Shown here piece by piece: positions 10,542-22,690 of a stretch of DNA of 64,000 nucleotides. The translations under genes were made by a program, and so were the position numbers. How positions within the stretch are numbered: the first letter of the stretch is position 1; each line of letters opens with the position of its first letter. Source of the DNA: Chamaelirium japonicum (lineage: Eukaryota; Streptophyta; Magnoliopsida; Liliales; Melanthiaceae); NCBI GenBank assembly GCA_947650365.1, contig CANTAL010000202.1:186001-250000 (forward strand), read 5' to 3'. The notes beneath the pieces were generated by a model that saw only the letters and a program-made list of their open reading frames with translations, was not told the origin of the DNA and did no database searches.

Positions 10542-11859
10542 GACGGTCTATGACCATCCTATAATATGCGACAGAGTTTTTAATTTAAAATGATTTAGTC
10601 AGTAATAAATGACGGTCGAGGACCGTCGTTTAATTAAAAACCCTTCGTTTAATAAAGGATGGTCTAAGACCTTTGTTTATTTATGTCCTATTTTTTTTGT
10701 TTTGGTGTAGCGGGACAAGGTGTTTCGGGACGTTCGGTGGGCCGGAAAAAGGGCCTTAAGTGCGGGCAATGGAGCTCAATCGCGAACCTGTGGTGCTCGT
10801 CGAAACGATCGTTTAGGCAGGTGGGCCACGACCCACTGAAAAAGTGGCAAAAAAAAAAAGATGGTTTCGTAAAATGGGTGCAACACGGGGACTCTCGCCC
10901 AAGCACGCTTAACTGCGGAGTTCGGATGGGATCCAGTGCTTTTGTGCTGGTATGATAGCACCCGTTATGCATTTGTCACGAATTACACGTATCCATCACT
11001 TCGTTATTTGTAACAAATTTAGGGCAAATTAAATGACGGTCTAAGACCGTCCTATAATCTGCGACCGAGTTTTTGATTTAAAAACACTTAGTTAATAATT
11101 TAAAAACATTTATTTTATAATAAACGACGGTCGGGGACCGTCGTTTATTAAAGGACGGTCGAAGGCCGTAGTTTATTTATGTCCTATTTTCTTTGTTCGG
11201 TGTAGTGTGACCAGGTGTTTCGAGACGTCCGATGGGCCGGAAAAAGGGTCGTAAGTGCGGGAGATATAGCTCAATCGTGAACCCATGGTGATCGTCCAAA
11301 CGATCGTTTAGGCAGGTGGGCCACGACCCACTGAAAAGTGGCAAAAAAAAAAGATGGTTTTGTAAAACGGGTGCAACACGAGGACTTCCCAGGAGGTCAA
11401 CCATCCTAGTACTACTCTCGCCCAAGCACGCTTAACTGCGGAGTTCTGATGGGATCCGGTGCTTTAGTGCTGGTATGATCGCACCCGTTATGCAACCGTC
11501 ACGAATTACACTTGTACATCATTTCGTGAGAGTGGAATCACGTTTGACCATGTGTGGAATCCGGTTTGACCAGGTGTTTCGAGACGTACGATGGGCCGGA
11601 AAAAGCATCGTAAGTGCCAGCGATGGAGCTCGATCGCGAACCCGTGGTGCTAGTCGAAACGATCGTTTAGGCAGGTGGGCCATGACCTGCCGAAAAGTGG
11701 CAAAAAAAAAGAGAGAGATGGTTTTTGTAAAATGGGTGCAACACTATGACTTCCCAGGAGCTCACCCGTCCTGGTACTACTCTCGTCCAAGAGGACACTT
11801 GACTACTGAATTAAATCAGGAAGGGAAAACCCTCATAACAAATTTAGGGCAGATTAAAT
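10542..11859 (-). repeat. Array unit L9
   Basis: B 10876-10963, A 11369-11486, C 11734-11809. No length change. Confidence 0.93.
11369..11486 (-). rRNA. 5S rRNA gene, A-type copy L9
   Basis: Full length with one substitution, in box C (ggtcaacc). Confidence 0.84.
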
Positions 11860-13177
11860 GACGGTCTATGACCATCCTATAATCTGCGACAGAGTTTTTA
11901 ATTTAAAATTATTTAGTCAGTAATAAATGACGGTCGAGGACCGTCGTTTAATTAAAAACCCTTCGTTTAATAAAGGATGGTCTAAGACCTTTGTTTATTT
12001 ATGTCCTATTTTTTTTGTTTTGGTGTAGCGGGACAAGGTGTTTCGGGACGTTCGGTGGGCCGGAAAAAGGGCCTTAACTGCGGGCAATGGAGCTCAATCG
12101 CGAACCTGTGGTGCTCGTCGAAACGATCGTTTAGGCAGGTGGGCCACGACCCACTGAAAAAGTGGCAAAAAAAAAAAGATGGTTTCGTAAAATGGGTGCA
12201 ACACGGGGACTCTCGCCCAAGCACGCTTAACTGCGGAGTTCGGATGGGATCCGGTGCTTTTGTGCTGGTATGATAGCACGCGTTATGCATTTGTCACGAA
12301 TTACACGTATCCATCACTTCGTGATTTGTAACAAATTTAGGGCAAATTAAATGACGGTCTAAGACCGTCCTATAATCTGCGACCGAGTTTTTGATTTAAA
12401 AACACTTAGTTAATAATTTAAAAACATTTATTTTATAATTAACGACGGTCGGGGACCGTCGTTTATTAAAGGACGGTCGAAGGCCGTAGTTTATTTATGT
12501 CCTATTTTCTTTGTTCGGTGTAGTGTGACCAGGTGTTTCGAGACGTCCGATGGGCCGGAAAAAGGGTCGTAAGTGCGGGAGATATAGCTCAATCGTGAAC
12601 CCATGGTGATCGTCCAAACGATCGTTTAGGCAGGTGGGCCACGACCCACTGAAAAGTGGCAAAAAAAAAAGATGGTTTTGTAAAACGGGTGCAACACGAG
12701 GACTTCCCAGGAGGTCACCCATCCTAGTACTACTCTCGCCCAAACACGCTTAACTGCGGAGTTCTGATGGGATCCGGTGCTTTAGTGCTGGTATGATCGC
12801 ACCCGTTATGCAATCGTCACGAATTACACTTGTACATCATTTCGTGAGAGTGGAATCACGTTTGACCATGTGTGGAATCCGGTTTGACCAGGTGTTTCGA
12901 GACGTACGATGGGCCGGAAAAAGCATCGTAAGTACCAGCGATGGAGCTCGATCGCGAACCCGTGGTGCTAGTCGAAACGATCGTTTAGGCAGGTGGGCCA
13001 CGACCTGCCGAAAAGTGGCAAAAAAAAAGAGAGAGATGGTTTTTGTAAAATGGGTGCAACACGATGACTTCCCAGGAGCTCACCCGTCCTGGTACTACTC
13101 TCGTCCAAGAGGACACTTGACTACTGAATTAAATCAGGAAGGGAAAACCCTCATAACAAATTTAGGGCAGATTAAAT
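11860..13177 (-). repeat. Array unit L10
   Basis: B 12194-12281 (ending cacgcg, a variant shared with L12 and R1), A 12687-12804, C 13052-13127. Confidence 0.93.
12687..12804 (-). rRNA. 5S rRNA gene, A-type copy L10
   Basis: Full length with one substitution, in box A (cccaaacacgc). Confidence 0.84.
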
Positions 13178-14495
13178 GACGGTCTATGACCATCATATAA
13201 TCTGCGACAAAGTTTTTAATTTAAAATGATTTAGTCAGTAATAAATGACAGTCGAGGACCGTCGTTTAATTAAAAACCCTTCGTTTAATAAAGGATGGTC
13301 TAAGACCTTTGTTTATTTATGTCCTATTTTTTTTGTTTTGGTGTAGCGGGACAAGGTGTTTCGGGACGTTCGGTGTGCCGGAAAAAGGGCCTTAAGTGTG
13401 GGCAATGGAGCTCAATCGCGAACCTGTGGTGCTCGTCGAAACGATCGTTTAGGCAGGTGGGCTACGACCCACTGAAAAAGTGGCAAAAAAAAAAAGATGG
13501 TTTCGTAAAATGGGTGCAACACGAGGACTCTTGCCCAAGCACGCTTAACTGCGGAGTTCGGATGGGATCCGGTGCTTTTGTGCTGGTATGATAGCACCCG
13601 TTATGCATTTGTCACGAATTACACGTATCCATCACTTCGTGATTTGTAACAAATTTAGGGCAAATTAAATGACGGTCTAAGACCGTCCTATAATCTGCGA
13701 CCGAGTTTTTGATTTAAAAACACTTAGTTAATAATTTAAAAACATTTATTTTATAATAAACGACGGTCGGGGACCGTCGTTTATTAAAGGACGGTCGAAG
13801 GCCGTAGTTTATTTATGTCCTATTTTCTTTGTTCGGTGTAGTGTGACCAGCTGTTTCGAGACGTCCGATGGGTCGGAAAAAGGGTCGTAAGTGCGGGAGA
13901 TATAGCTCAATCGTGAACCCATGGTGATCGTCCAAACGATCGTTTAGGCAGGTGGGCCACGACCCACTGAAAAGTGGCAAAAAAAAAAGATGGTTTTGTA
14001 AAACGGGTGCAACACGAGGACTTCCCAGGAGGTTACCCATCCTAGTACTACTCTCGCCCAAGCACGCTTAACTACGGAGTTCTGATGGGATCCAGTGCTT
14101 TAGTGCTGGTATGATCGCACCCATTATGCGATCGTCACGAATTACACTTGTACATCATTTCGTGAGAGTGGAATCACGTTTGACCATGTGTGGAATCCGG
14201 TTTGACCAGGTGTTTCGAGACGTACGATGGGCCGGAAAAAGCATCGTAAGTGCCAGCGATGGAGCTCGATCGCGAACCTGTGGTGCTAGTCGAAACGATC
14301 GTTTAGGCAGGTGGGCCACGACCTGCCGAAAAGTGGCAAAAAAAAAGAGAGAGATGGTTTTTGTAAAATGGGTGCAACACGATGACTTCCCAGGAGCTCA
14401 CCCGTCCTGGTACTACTCTCGTCCAAGAGGACACTTGACTACTGAATTAAATCAGGAAGGGAAAACCCTCATAACAAATTTAGGGCAGATTAAAT
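13178..14495 (-). repeat. Array unit L11
   Basis: B 13512-13599, A 14005-14122, C 14370-14445. No length change. Confidence 0.93.
14005..14122 (-). rRNA. 5S rRNA gene, A-type copy L11 (variant)
   Basis: Full length with three substitutions, one in box C (ggttaccc). The -1 base also differs, since the copy ends cccatt rather than cccgtt on the + strand. Confidence 0.81.
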
Positions 14496-15248
14496 GACGG
14501 TCTATGACCATCCTATAATCTGCGACAGAATTTTATAATTTAAAATGATTTAGTCAGTAATAAATGACGGTCGAGGACCGTCGTTTAATTAAAAACCCTT
14601 CGTTTAATAAAGGATGGTCTAAGACCTTTGTTTATTTATGTCCTATTTTTTTTGTTTTGGTGTAGCGGGACAAGGTGTTTCGGGACGTTCGGTGGGCCGG
14701 AAAAAGGGCCTTAAGTGCGGGCAATGGAGCTCAATCGCGAACCTGTGGTGCTCGTCGAAACGATCGTTTAGGCAGGTGGGCCACGACCCACTGAAAAAGT
14801 GGCAAAACAAAAAAGATGGTTTCGTAAAATGGGTGCAACACGGGGACTCTCGCCCAAGCACGCTTAACTGCGGAGTTCGGATGGGATCCGGTGCTTTTGG
14901 GCTGGTATGATAGCACGCGTTATGCATTTGTCACGAATTACACGTATCCATCACTTCGTGATTTGTAACAAATTTAGGGCAAATTAAATGACGGTCTAAG
15001 ACCGTCCTATAATCTGTGACCGAGTTTTTGATTTAAAAACACTTAGTTAATAATTTAAAAACATTTATTTTATAATAAACGACGGTCGGGGACCGTCGTT
15101 TATTAAAGGACGGTCGAAGGCCGTAGTTTATTTATGTCCTATTTTCTTTGTTCGGTGTAGTGTGACCAGGTGTTTCGAGACGTCCGATGGGCCGGAAAAA
15201 GGGTCGTAAGTGCGGGAGTTATAGCTCAATCGTGAACCCATGGTGATC

Positions 15249-15480
15249 GTCCAAACGATCGTTTAGGCAGGTGGGCCACGACCCACTGAAAAGTGGCAAA
15301 AAAAAGAGATGGTTTTGTAAAACGGGTGCAACACGAGAACTTCCCAGGAGGTCACCCATCCTACGTCCAAACGATCGTTTAGGCAGGTGGGCCACGACCC
15401 ACTGAAAAGTGGCAAAAAAAAGATATGGTTTTGTAAAACGGGTGCAACACGAGGACTTCCCAGGAGGTCACACATCCTAG
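15249..15480 (-). repeat. Tandem duplication of A-gene 3' end and flank
   Basis: The segment from cgtccaaacgatcg to the box C end of 5S (catccta) occurs twice in a row, about 116 bp each, with the join at about 15364. The left copy has a 5S 3' fragment of 41 bp; the right copy runs on into a full A gene. The two differ by a few bases, so the event is not brand new. Confidence 0.85.
15324..15364 (-). pseudogene. 5S rRNA 3' fragment (41 bp) in L12 duplication
   Basis: It holds only the last 41 bases of 5S (box C part and terminal stem), joined to a second copy of the downstream flank. Confidence 0.85.
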
Positions 15481-15557
15481 TACTACTCTCGCCCAAGCAC
15501 GCTTAACTGCGGAGTTCTGATGGGATCCGGTTCTTTAGTGCTCGTATGATCGCACCC
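15440..15557 (-). rRNA. 5S rRNA gene, A-type copy L12 (variant)
   Basis: Full length with three substitutions (cacacatcc in box C, ggttct, gctcgt). Confidence 0.8.
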
Positions 15558-15930
15558 GTTATGCAATCGTCACGAATTACACTTGTACATCATTTCGTGA
15601 GAGTGGAATCACGTTTGACCATGTGTGGAATCCGGTTTGACCAGGTGTTTCGAGACGTACGATGGGCCGGAAAAAGCATCGTAAGTGCCTGCGATGGAGC
15701 TCGATCGCGAACCCGTGGTGCTAGTCGAAACGATCGTTTAGGCAGGTGGGCCACGACCTGCCGAAAAGTGGCAAAAAAAAAGAGAGAGATGGTTTTTGTA
15801 AAATGGGTGCAACACGATGACTTCCCAGGAGCTCACCCGTCCTGGTACTACTCTCGTCCAAGAGGACACTTGACTACTGAATTAAATCAGGAAGGGAAAA
15901 CCCTCATAACAAATTTAGGGCAGATTAAAT

Positions 15931-16398
15931 GACGGTCTATGACCATCCTATAATCTGCGACAGAGTTTTTAATTTAAAATGATTTAGTCAGTAATAAATG
16001 ACGGTCGAGGACCGTCGTTTAATTAAAAACCCTTCGTTTAATAAAGGATGGTCTAAGACCTTTGTTTATTTATGTCCTATTTTTTTTGTTTTGGTGTAGC
16101 GGGACAAGGTGTTTCGGGACGTTCGGTGGGCCGGTAAAAGGGCCTTAAGTGCGGGCAATGGAGCTCAATCGCGAACCTGTGGTGCTCGTCGAAACGATCG
16201 TTTAGGCAGGTGGGCCACGACCCACTGAAAATGTGGCAAAAAAAAAAGATGGTTTCGTAAAATGGGTGCAACATGGGGACTCTCGCCCAAGCACGCTTAA
16301 CTGCGGAGTTCGGATGGGATCCGGTGCTTTTGTGCTGGTATGATAGCACTCGTTATGCATTTGTCACGAATTACACGTATCCATCACTTCGTGATTTG
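15931..16398 (-). repeat. Partial array unit L13, cut by retrotransposon
   Basis: It contains only the first 468 bp of a unit, with B at 16264-16351 (variants catgggg and cactcg). Both B variants recur together in the B at 37145-37232. The unit stops at gatttg, directly before the LTR. Confidence 0.9.
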
Positions 16399-17209
16399 TG
16401 TTGAGCGTCCATTTGGTGCGATTTATCATTTCTTTCTCATGCACATAGCGTCACTTTGCTACGTAAAACTTTCATAATGCACGTAAACTGCATGAGTCTC
16501 TTTGCACCACGATATAGTAGACTTTCATACGAATCCAACGGCATATTGGTTCGCTCTCATACATTGCATGCATGAAAGATACAGAGCCCCACAGTCCAAA
16601 TTATCCTTTTATCGATAATCGTATTGGAATCTTACACGCGTCATTTCATGTGTGTCTTTCAGGGATTTGACCCGGTTCGCGATGCAATCAGTTCAAGGGC
16701 ATCATGTTGAAGCATTGGATACTCTCACGGTGACCCGATGAAGGATGCACAATATGTTTTGAAGCAGTTTCTGAAGAACAATGGAGCAAAGGCTAAGTAC
16801 ATAATTTGGCGGAGAATTAACTTCATCGGGCGGACGAATTGCGTGATGTGAACAAGAGAAGACCCTTGGACATTCTACGGAGCTTAATGATCATGATGGT
16901 GACTCGCGAAGATGGCACGGCCTTGATCAATTCCATCTGATGCACCTTCGTAGATTCCATCTCTTATATACATCCCTACCTGCCTCTCATGAAATTCCGA
17001 TCAAAACCGACCCATTGCCACCCCTAATTCCAATTAATCCTATGCAAACAAACCCAAGCCCAACTTCGCATCCGACTCGTCCGTGCCACCTAATCCTTTA
17101 AGACCGAACCCATCAGACCACAGCCGCCCGTGCATCGGCCCGGCCCGACCGCGAACTTCCGGATCCCAGCGCCACTTTCTCCTTCCACTTGATCACACCC
17201 GCAGCCCAT

Positions 17210-17970
17210 AATCACAACCGCCCGGCCGAAAGTCTCTCTCTCTCCCGATTTCCTCTCAACCGTCCAGATCGATCTTCACCCACTCTTTCACCCCCCATCA
17301 CACGCGCACAACTTGGCAATCCAAATCATAGCCGTCCGTCCCATTTAAACCATGCATGCAGCCCTCCAGCACACCGAACCCATGCAGGCCCCCGTTCCTA
17401 CTTTCGCTCTCTCTCCCTGTTTTCTCTCAACTGAGCCAGCTGTACCCGATCACAGCCGTCCCTTCCGTGATGCAGCCCATGCAGCAGCGGCCAGTACTCT
17501 CTCTCCGTCCGATTCACTCTCTCTATCTCTATCTCGATCTTCCCTCTCTCCTCCCGGGATTCTCTCTCTATCTCTAAACCTGAACGCCAAGCCGCGCGTC
17601 GCTCTCTCTCGGTTCCGCTCTCTCTGTATCTCTCCGTCCTTGATTTCCTCTCTCTAACTCTCTTTCCTTTTCTCTCTAACTGCTCGAGATTACCTCTCTC
17701 ACCGATCTTCTTTCTCTCTCTTCTCATTTGATCACAGCCGTCCGTGGTATCCGAGCCATGCACGTCAACCCCCCACCGAACGTCTCTCTCTGGTTTTTCC
17801 TTTCTCTCTCTAAAAAAGAAACCCAACCGAACTTCCAGCTCCCACTGCCCACGATTTTCTCTCTCCGGGATCCGCTCTCTCTCCTTGACTCTCTCTCTAG
17901 CCGAATATCTCTCTTTCTCTTTCTTTTCTTTCAAACTTTCCTTATCTCTCTCACCACCGGACTCTCTCTC
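17210..17970 (+). repeat. CT-rich (TCTCTC) block upstream of LTR TATA box
   Basis: About 760 bp dominated by CTCTCT runs on the + strand, ending directly at the TATA box. Plant promoters often have pyrimidine patches, but this one is unusually long. It recurs at about 27576-28336 in the second LTR. Confidence 0.8.
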
Positions 17971-17975
17971 TCTCC

Positions 17976-17981
17976 TATATA
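17976..17981 (+). promoter_or_regulatory. LTR TATA box
   Basis: CTATATAGGGGGGG follows the CT-rich block. Transcription would be expected to start about 30 bp downstream, near 18005. Inferred from position and motif only. Confidence 0.65.
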
Positions 17982-19005
17982 GGGGGGGATCCGAACCATC
18001 AAGAGAGAGGCTTTGGACGGCTAAACCGAGGGCTTTTGACGACCAAAACCATCCACCACCGGACCTTTGCCATCACACCACCCTCTACCACTTAGAACCC
18101 ATCCGAAAACCCAAAGCCTCCACATCCGAGCCGTCATCTACCATCGAAGCCGTGCCGCAGCCGAGTCGAAGTGAAGGAGCATCGATCGGAGAGGAGGACA
18201 ACGAAGAGCAAAAGCGTATTCCGAGGATGATCTGTATCTTGCTTTTCCCTTCCCTTACTTTTGATGTAATGCAACTCATGATGAACTAAACATATTGCTA
18301 AGGCTTAGATGAAACCCCGGTTATAAGTATTTATTAGGTTTATTTATATTGTCTATGCTATGCACTCATAATCGAATATTTGATTCAATTATCGGATTAT
18401 TATGATGGAAGTCTCTCACATAGTATGTCATGCATCCTTTGTCGTTATGATGAATCATCGTAGTAATCAATGCATGTTATTTAACGAAAATTTAGAATCT
18501 TGATTAGTTGTGCTTTAGTTAGACATCTAATGCTCTGTTCTAATACATCTTTGCATGAGAATTGAATCATACATATGTCTTCAATTTAATTAAGAGCCTA
18601 AAGATCACATCCTCGAGTCGAGCACGGGATTTGTATTCCCGCATGCTACTCGTTCGCATAGATCATTTTGAATAAACCTAGTAACTACGAATAACCGAGG
18701 TGGATTCGAATGCCTTAGTACCTTCTCCACTTGAAACTCGACTTACCGTAACTAGCTTATTTTTCTTTCCTTAATTAGTTTGCTTTTAATCTCAAAATAA
18801 ATCAACTCCCATTAAACTCTCGTTTAAAGTAATTTAGGGTAAATAGTTAATAACCTTAGATTAGATCGCTTCCTCATTACCAATCCCTGTGGGATCGACC
18901 TCGTAATACGTACCGCTTCTACAAAGCGATTCGTGCACTTGCAAGTTATAATTTAGATCAAATTAGCCCCTTAATATAGGATTAGTTTAGATCGCATCAA
19001 GTTTT

Positions 19006-19024
19006 TGGCGCCGTTGCCGGGGAT
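19006..19024 (+). promoter_or_regulatory. Primer binding site, tRNA-Asp type
   Basis: TGGCGCCGTTGCCGGGGAT lies six bases after the LTR end. It is complementary to the 3' end of plant tRNA-Asp, the primer usual for Athila elements. Confidence 0.9.
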
Positions 19025-19107
19025 TGCAACGGAGCTTTCGAATTTAGGTTATTTCATATTTGCCCTATCTCGTTTAATTAGCTTAGCTATTATTCTCTAT
19101 TTCTAAA

Positions 19108-19180
19108 AAATAGAAAAAAAAACAAAACAAAAAAAAACAAAAAACAAAAACAAAAAACAAAAAACAAAAACAAAAACTTC
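19108..19180 (+). repeat. A-rich CAAAAA tract in leader
   Basis: Irregular repeats of C followed by 3-9 A lie between the primer site and gag. Copy 2 has the same tract at about 29475-29545, one base longer. Confidence 0.85.
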
Positions 19181-19194
19181 TTTTCAAGCAGTGT

Positions 19195-20160
19195 ATGTCC
19201 ATGTGGACTCGCGTGAACGGTCGCTTAGTTCGGAACGAATCATTAGAAATTCCTCTCACCTTTGTGGGTAACGTCTCTATCTTTAATACGATGGCGAACG
19301 GAAACCCACCTCAAGCGATGACCCTGAAGGAGTACATGTACCCTACTCGGTCCACTCAACCTTCTAGCATCACGCTTCCAGCCGCTACGGCTCACTTCGA
19401 AATTAAATCCGGCATGATACAAATGCTACCGGTCTTTCGTGGCCTGGCCAATGAAAACCCGTACCAACACGTTAGGGAGTTTGAAGATATCTGCGGTACA
19501 ATGAAATTTAATCAAGTTACTGATGACTCTCTGAAACTTAGGTTATTCCCATTCTCCCTGAAAGAAAAAGCCAAAGCTTGGCTAATTTCGATACAACCGG
19601 GAACCTTTACGACCTGGAAGAGTCTAGCTGAAGCATTCTATAAAAAATTCTATTCCAAGCAGAAAACTGCTATTGTACGTCAATCCCTCAACATGTTTCA
19701 TCAATTAGAGGGAGAGACTTTCTACACGTACTTCGAAAGATTCAAGGATCTTCTACTTGAATGCCCTCATCATGGGTTTGAAAAAATTCGACTGATCCAG
19801 ATCCTCTACGAAGGTCTCAACTATACGACTAAGACTATGGTAGAATCTCTCTGTAATGGAGGATTCACCGAGAAGACTGTCGATGAGGCCTGGAATTATT
19901 TCGAAGAAATGGCAGAGAATACCTTAGAATGGGAGCCAGTTAGTGTTGACCCTAAGAAACCCATTGCTACTAGCAAAGGAGGTTTTTATAAAGTCGAATC
20001 TAGTTTTGAGAATGATGCCAAAATGACTGCACTAATACGAAGACTCGAAGCCTTAGAAGTAAATAAGGAGGCGAACACTACTGCGTCTGAACCTACTAGA
20101 TTTAAGGAATCCCCCATCTGTGTCTTGTGTGACGGAACCGACCATCTGGTCGAGGATTGC
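19195..20160 (+). mobile_element. gag region, copy 1 (fossil)
   Basis: This capsid-type region carries the retrotransposon gag core (LRLFPFSLKEKAKAWL at about 19540) and a CCHC zinc knuckle (CVLCDGTDHLVEDC) at about 20116-20157. In the family it packages element RNA in the cytoplasm. Part of a broken element. Confidence 0.88.
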
Positions 20161-21119
20161 CCTGGTTTACCAGTGGTTAAAGCTGAGCAAGCAAACGTGC
20201 TTGATACTTTCCGTAAGTTCAACCAAGGTAATAACCCTTATAGTCAAACCTATAATCTTGGTTGGCGAAACCATCCAAACCTTGCTTGGAAGCCACCACA
20301 AGGGTATGGAGGAGCATCATCTTTTTAAGGTCCTAATCAATACTCCTCCTCTAATCAACAGTATAGATCTAATAACCAGTTCAATCAAGAGAACCAAATT
20401 ACTGCGGCACCACAAGCACCTCCCTACATCCCTCCTAATCAAAGAAAGCCATCTATAGAAGATATGCTCCAACAAATTATACAGAAACAGGAGCAATCTG
20501 ACAAGGTCAATCAACTTGCTATAGCTAAATTAGAAACTCAATTTGAACAACTTGCATCGTCAGTAGGAGGACGAGAAAAAGGCCAATTTCCAAGCCAAAC
20601 AATTCCTAATCCAAAAGGACAAAGTTACGGCCAAAACTTTTCAAAAGGTCAGTTTGAAGTTGGAACTACCTCTAGGGAACCCCATAAGGAAGTTCAAGCA
20701 ATTCATACCCTACGATCTGGCAAGGAAGTGGACAATCAAGTTCAAAATCCTGATGACGACCAAACCAATATTGAAACTTCGAATGAGCGCCATAGTCAAC
20801 CTGCTCAAGAGGATACGACAACTCAAAAAGATAAAGAACCTGTCGTTGAATCTTGCGCAAGACCTTATATACCCAAGGCCCCATTCCCACAGCGCCTGCA
20901 GGCCAATAAAAAATCTAATCAAAATGAGGGCATCCTAGAAGTCTTTAAGAATATGCAAATCAATATCCCATTCTTGGATGCCATTAAGCAAATACCCTCT
21001 TATGCTAAGTTCCTCAAAGACCTTACTACTATTAAAAGGAAAACGTCTATTCCTTGTGCTGCTACTATGGCAGCCCAAGCCTCCTGTTTTATCCAACAGA
21101 CTGTTGCACCCAAGTATAA

Positions 21120-21480
21120 GAATCCGGGCTGTCCAACTATTTCTATAGGAATAGGAGATACAATAGTGGAAAAGTGTCTTCTGGATTTGGGTGCTAGCGT
21201 TAACCTTCTACCCTATTCGGTTTACACTCAATTAGGTTTGGGGGAGTTAAAACCCACAACCCTAACGTTACTTTTAGCCGATAGGTCTGTAAAAATTCCA
21301 AAGGGTATAGTTGAAGATGTTATAATTAAGGTGGACGAATTCTACTTTCCTGCTGATTTTGTCGTTCTTGATACTGAGCCAGTCCTAAACCCCAATAAGC
21401 ACATCCCTGTGATCTTAGGTCGACCATTCCTTGCCACGGCGGATGCTGTTATTCGATGTAGGAATGGAGTAATGACACTT
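21120..21480 (+). mobile_element. Aspartic protease domain, copy 1 (fossil)
   Basis: It is recognised by LLDLGASVNLLPYSVY and, about 80 residues on, ILGRPFLATADAVI. DLGAS in place of the DTGA/DSGA of most gypsy elements is usual for Athila. Confidence 0.85.
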
Positions 21481-22019
21481 TCATTTGGCAATATGAAGGT
21501 CGAACTCAATGTCATTCGTAATAGCGCACAACCTTCTGACATGGACGACGTTGAAGAGGTTGACATGATTGACACTCTGGTTGATGATACTTTTGATAAC
21601 TCTTGTTTTAGTGATCCATTAGAACAATGCTTAGCCCATTTCGGACTAGACATGGACATGGATGCATCCATTAGAGAAGTCAACACATTGTTAGATTCCG
21701 CTCCTCCCATGGATATAGGTCGATGGAAGGCTAGGATAGAACCCTTACCAGTAAATAAATCTATGCCTATCCCATCAATAGTCGAACCTCCAAAGTTAGA
21801 ATTGAAACCTCTACCTGACACGTTGAAGTATACTTTTCTTGGTGACTCTGAAACCTTGCCTGTTATTATTTCTTCACAATTAGACAAGGACCAAGAAAAG
21901 CAATTACTTGACGTCTTACAACAACATAGAGAAGCCATTGGGTGGACAATAGCTGATATAAAGGGAATTAGTCCTTCAATAGTCATGCACCAAATTCATC
22001 TCGAAGAGAATTCTAAACC

Positions 22020-22690
22020 CTCGAGAGAATCACAAAGGCGACTAAATCCCGTTATGAAGGAAGTAGTGCGAGGCGAAGTGATGAAGTTACTTGATGCGGG
22101 CATTATCTATCCTATATCCGATAGTCAATGGGTCAGCCCCGTACAAGTTGTTCCTAAAAAGTCTGGTGTTACCGTAGTTGCAAATGAAAACAATGAATTA
22201 GTACCAACTCGAGTCCAAACTGGTTGGCGAGTTTGTATTGATTATAGGAAGTTAAACGCTATGACTCGAAAAGATCATTTCCCCTTACCTTTCATTGATC
22301 AAATGTTAGAGCGTTTAGCAGGCCATGCATACTACTCATTTTTGGATGGCTATTCGGGATATAACCAAATCCCAATTGCTCGTGAGGATCAAGAGAAAAC
22401 GACGTTCACATGTCCGTTTGGTACATTTGCATACCGTCGCATGCCCTTTGGGTTATGCAATGCACCTGCTACCTTTCAGCGGTGTATGTTAAGTATCTTT
22501 TCAGATATGGTAGAACGATTTTTAGAGGTCTTCATGGACGACTTCTCAGTTTTTGGATCTAACTTTGATGAAGGGCTATATCATCTGTCTCTTGTTCTGA
22601 TCCGTTGTAAGGAGAAGAACTTAGTTCTTAATTGGGAAAAATGTCACTTCATGGTCAAATCTGGTATTGTCTTAGGTCATATTGTGTCAG
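22020..22690 (+). mobile_element. Reverse transcriptase domain, copy 1 (fossil)
   Basis: Motifs in order: WRVCIDYRKLNAMTRKDHFP, FLDGYSGYNQIPI, PFGLCNAPATFQRCM and FMDDFSVFG, the last at about 22531-22557. FMDD holds the catalytic aspartate pair and is usual for this lineage. It is followed by the VLGHIVS connection. Confidence 0.93.

Larger units (their letters stand above)
14496..15930 (-). repeat. Array unit L12 with 116-bp internal duplication
   Basis: B 14831-14918, truncated A fragment 15324-15364, A 15440-15557, C 15805-15880. The unit is longer than its neighbours by the duplicated 3' flank and 5S end. Confidence 0.93.
1..16398 (-). repeat. Left 5S rDNA-derived tandem array (units L1-L13)
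   Basis: Twelve full units and one partial unit repeat head to tail. Successive unit starts, set at the GACGGTCTATGACC motif, lie at 1, 1319, 2634, 3951, 5269, 6588, 7905, 9224, 10542, 11860, 13178, 14496 and 15931. The spacing is 1,315-1,319 bp except for L12, which is 1,435 bp because of an internal duplication. Each unit holds three 5S-like blocks (B, A, C) read on the minus strand. Starts of the three blocks are spaced about 493 (B to A), 365 (A to C) and 459 bp (C to next B). The three subunits are homologous downstream of the 5S block, and two of the three spacers share the palindromic AT-rich part. I infer an original single-gene 5S repeat that became a trimer and was then amplified as a trimer. 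Recurring open frames in the units are antisense to 5S and are not treated as genes. Confidence 0.95.
16399..18999 (+). mobile_element. 5' LTR (2,601 bp)
   Basis: It starts TGTTGAGCG and ends ATCGCATCA (TG...CA). It holds a CT-rich block and a TATA box about 1.58 kb in, followed by the start of the transcribed part. Short open frames inside are low-complexity and not genes. Confidence 0.92.

Noticed and set aside
1-16398. CRISPR-like array (regular repeats and spacers with palindromes)
   Set aside because: The unit is about 1.3 kb, the spacers are themselves conserved, and 5S genes and plant retroelements rule out a prokaryotic array.
17398-18289. Open frames of 100-180 codons on both strands of the LTR
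   Set aside because: They are Ser/Leu/Arg/Glu-rich translations of the CT-rich block, overlap each other in several frames, and look like no known protein.
16400-19000. tRNA or other small RNA genes in the LTR or spacers
   Set aside because: I found no tRNA-like box A/box B pair with a foldable cloverleaf; the tRNA-related sequence present is only the primer binding site.
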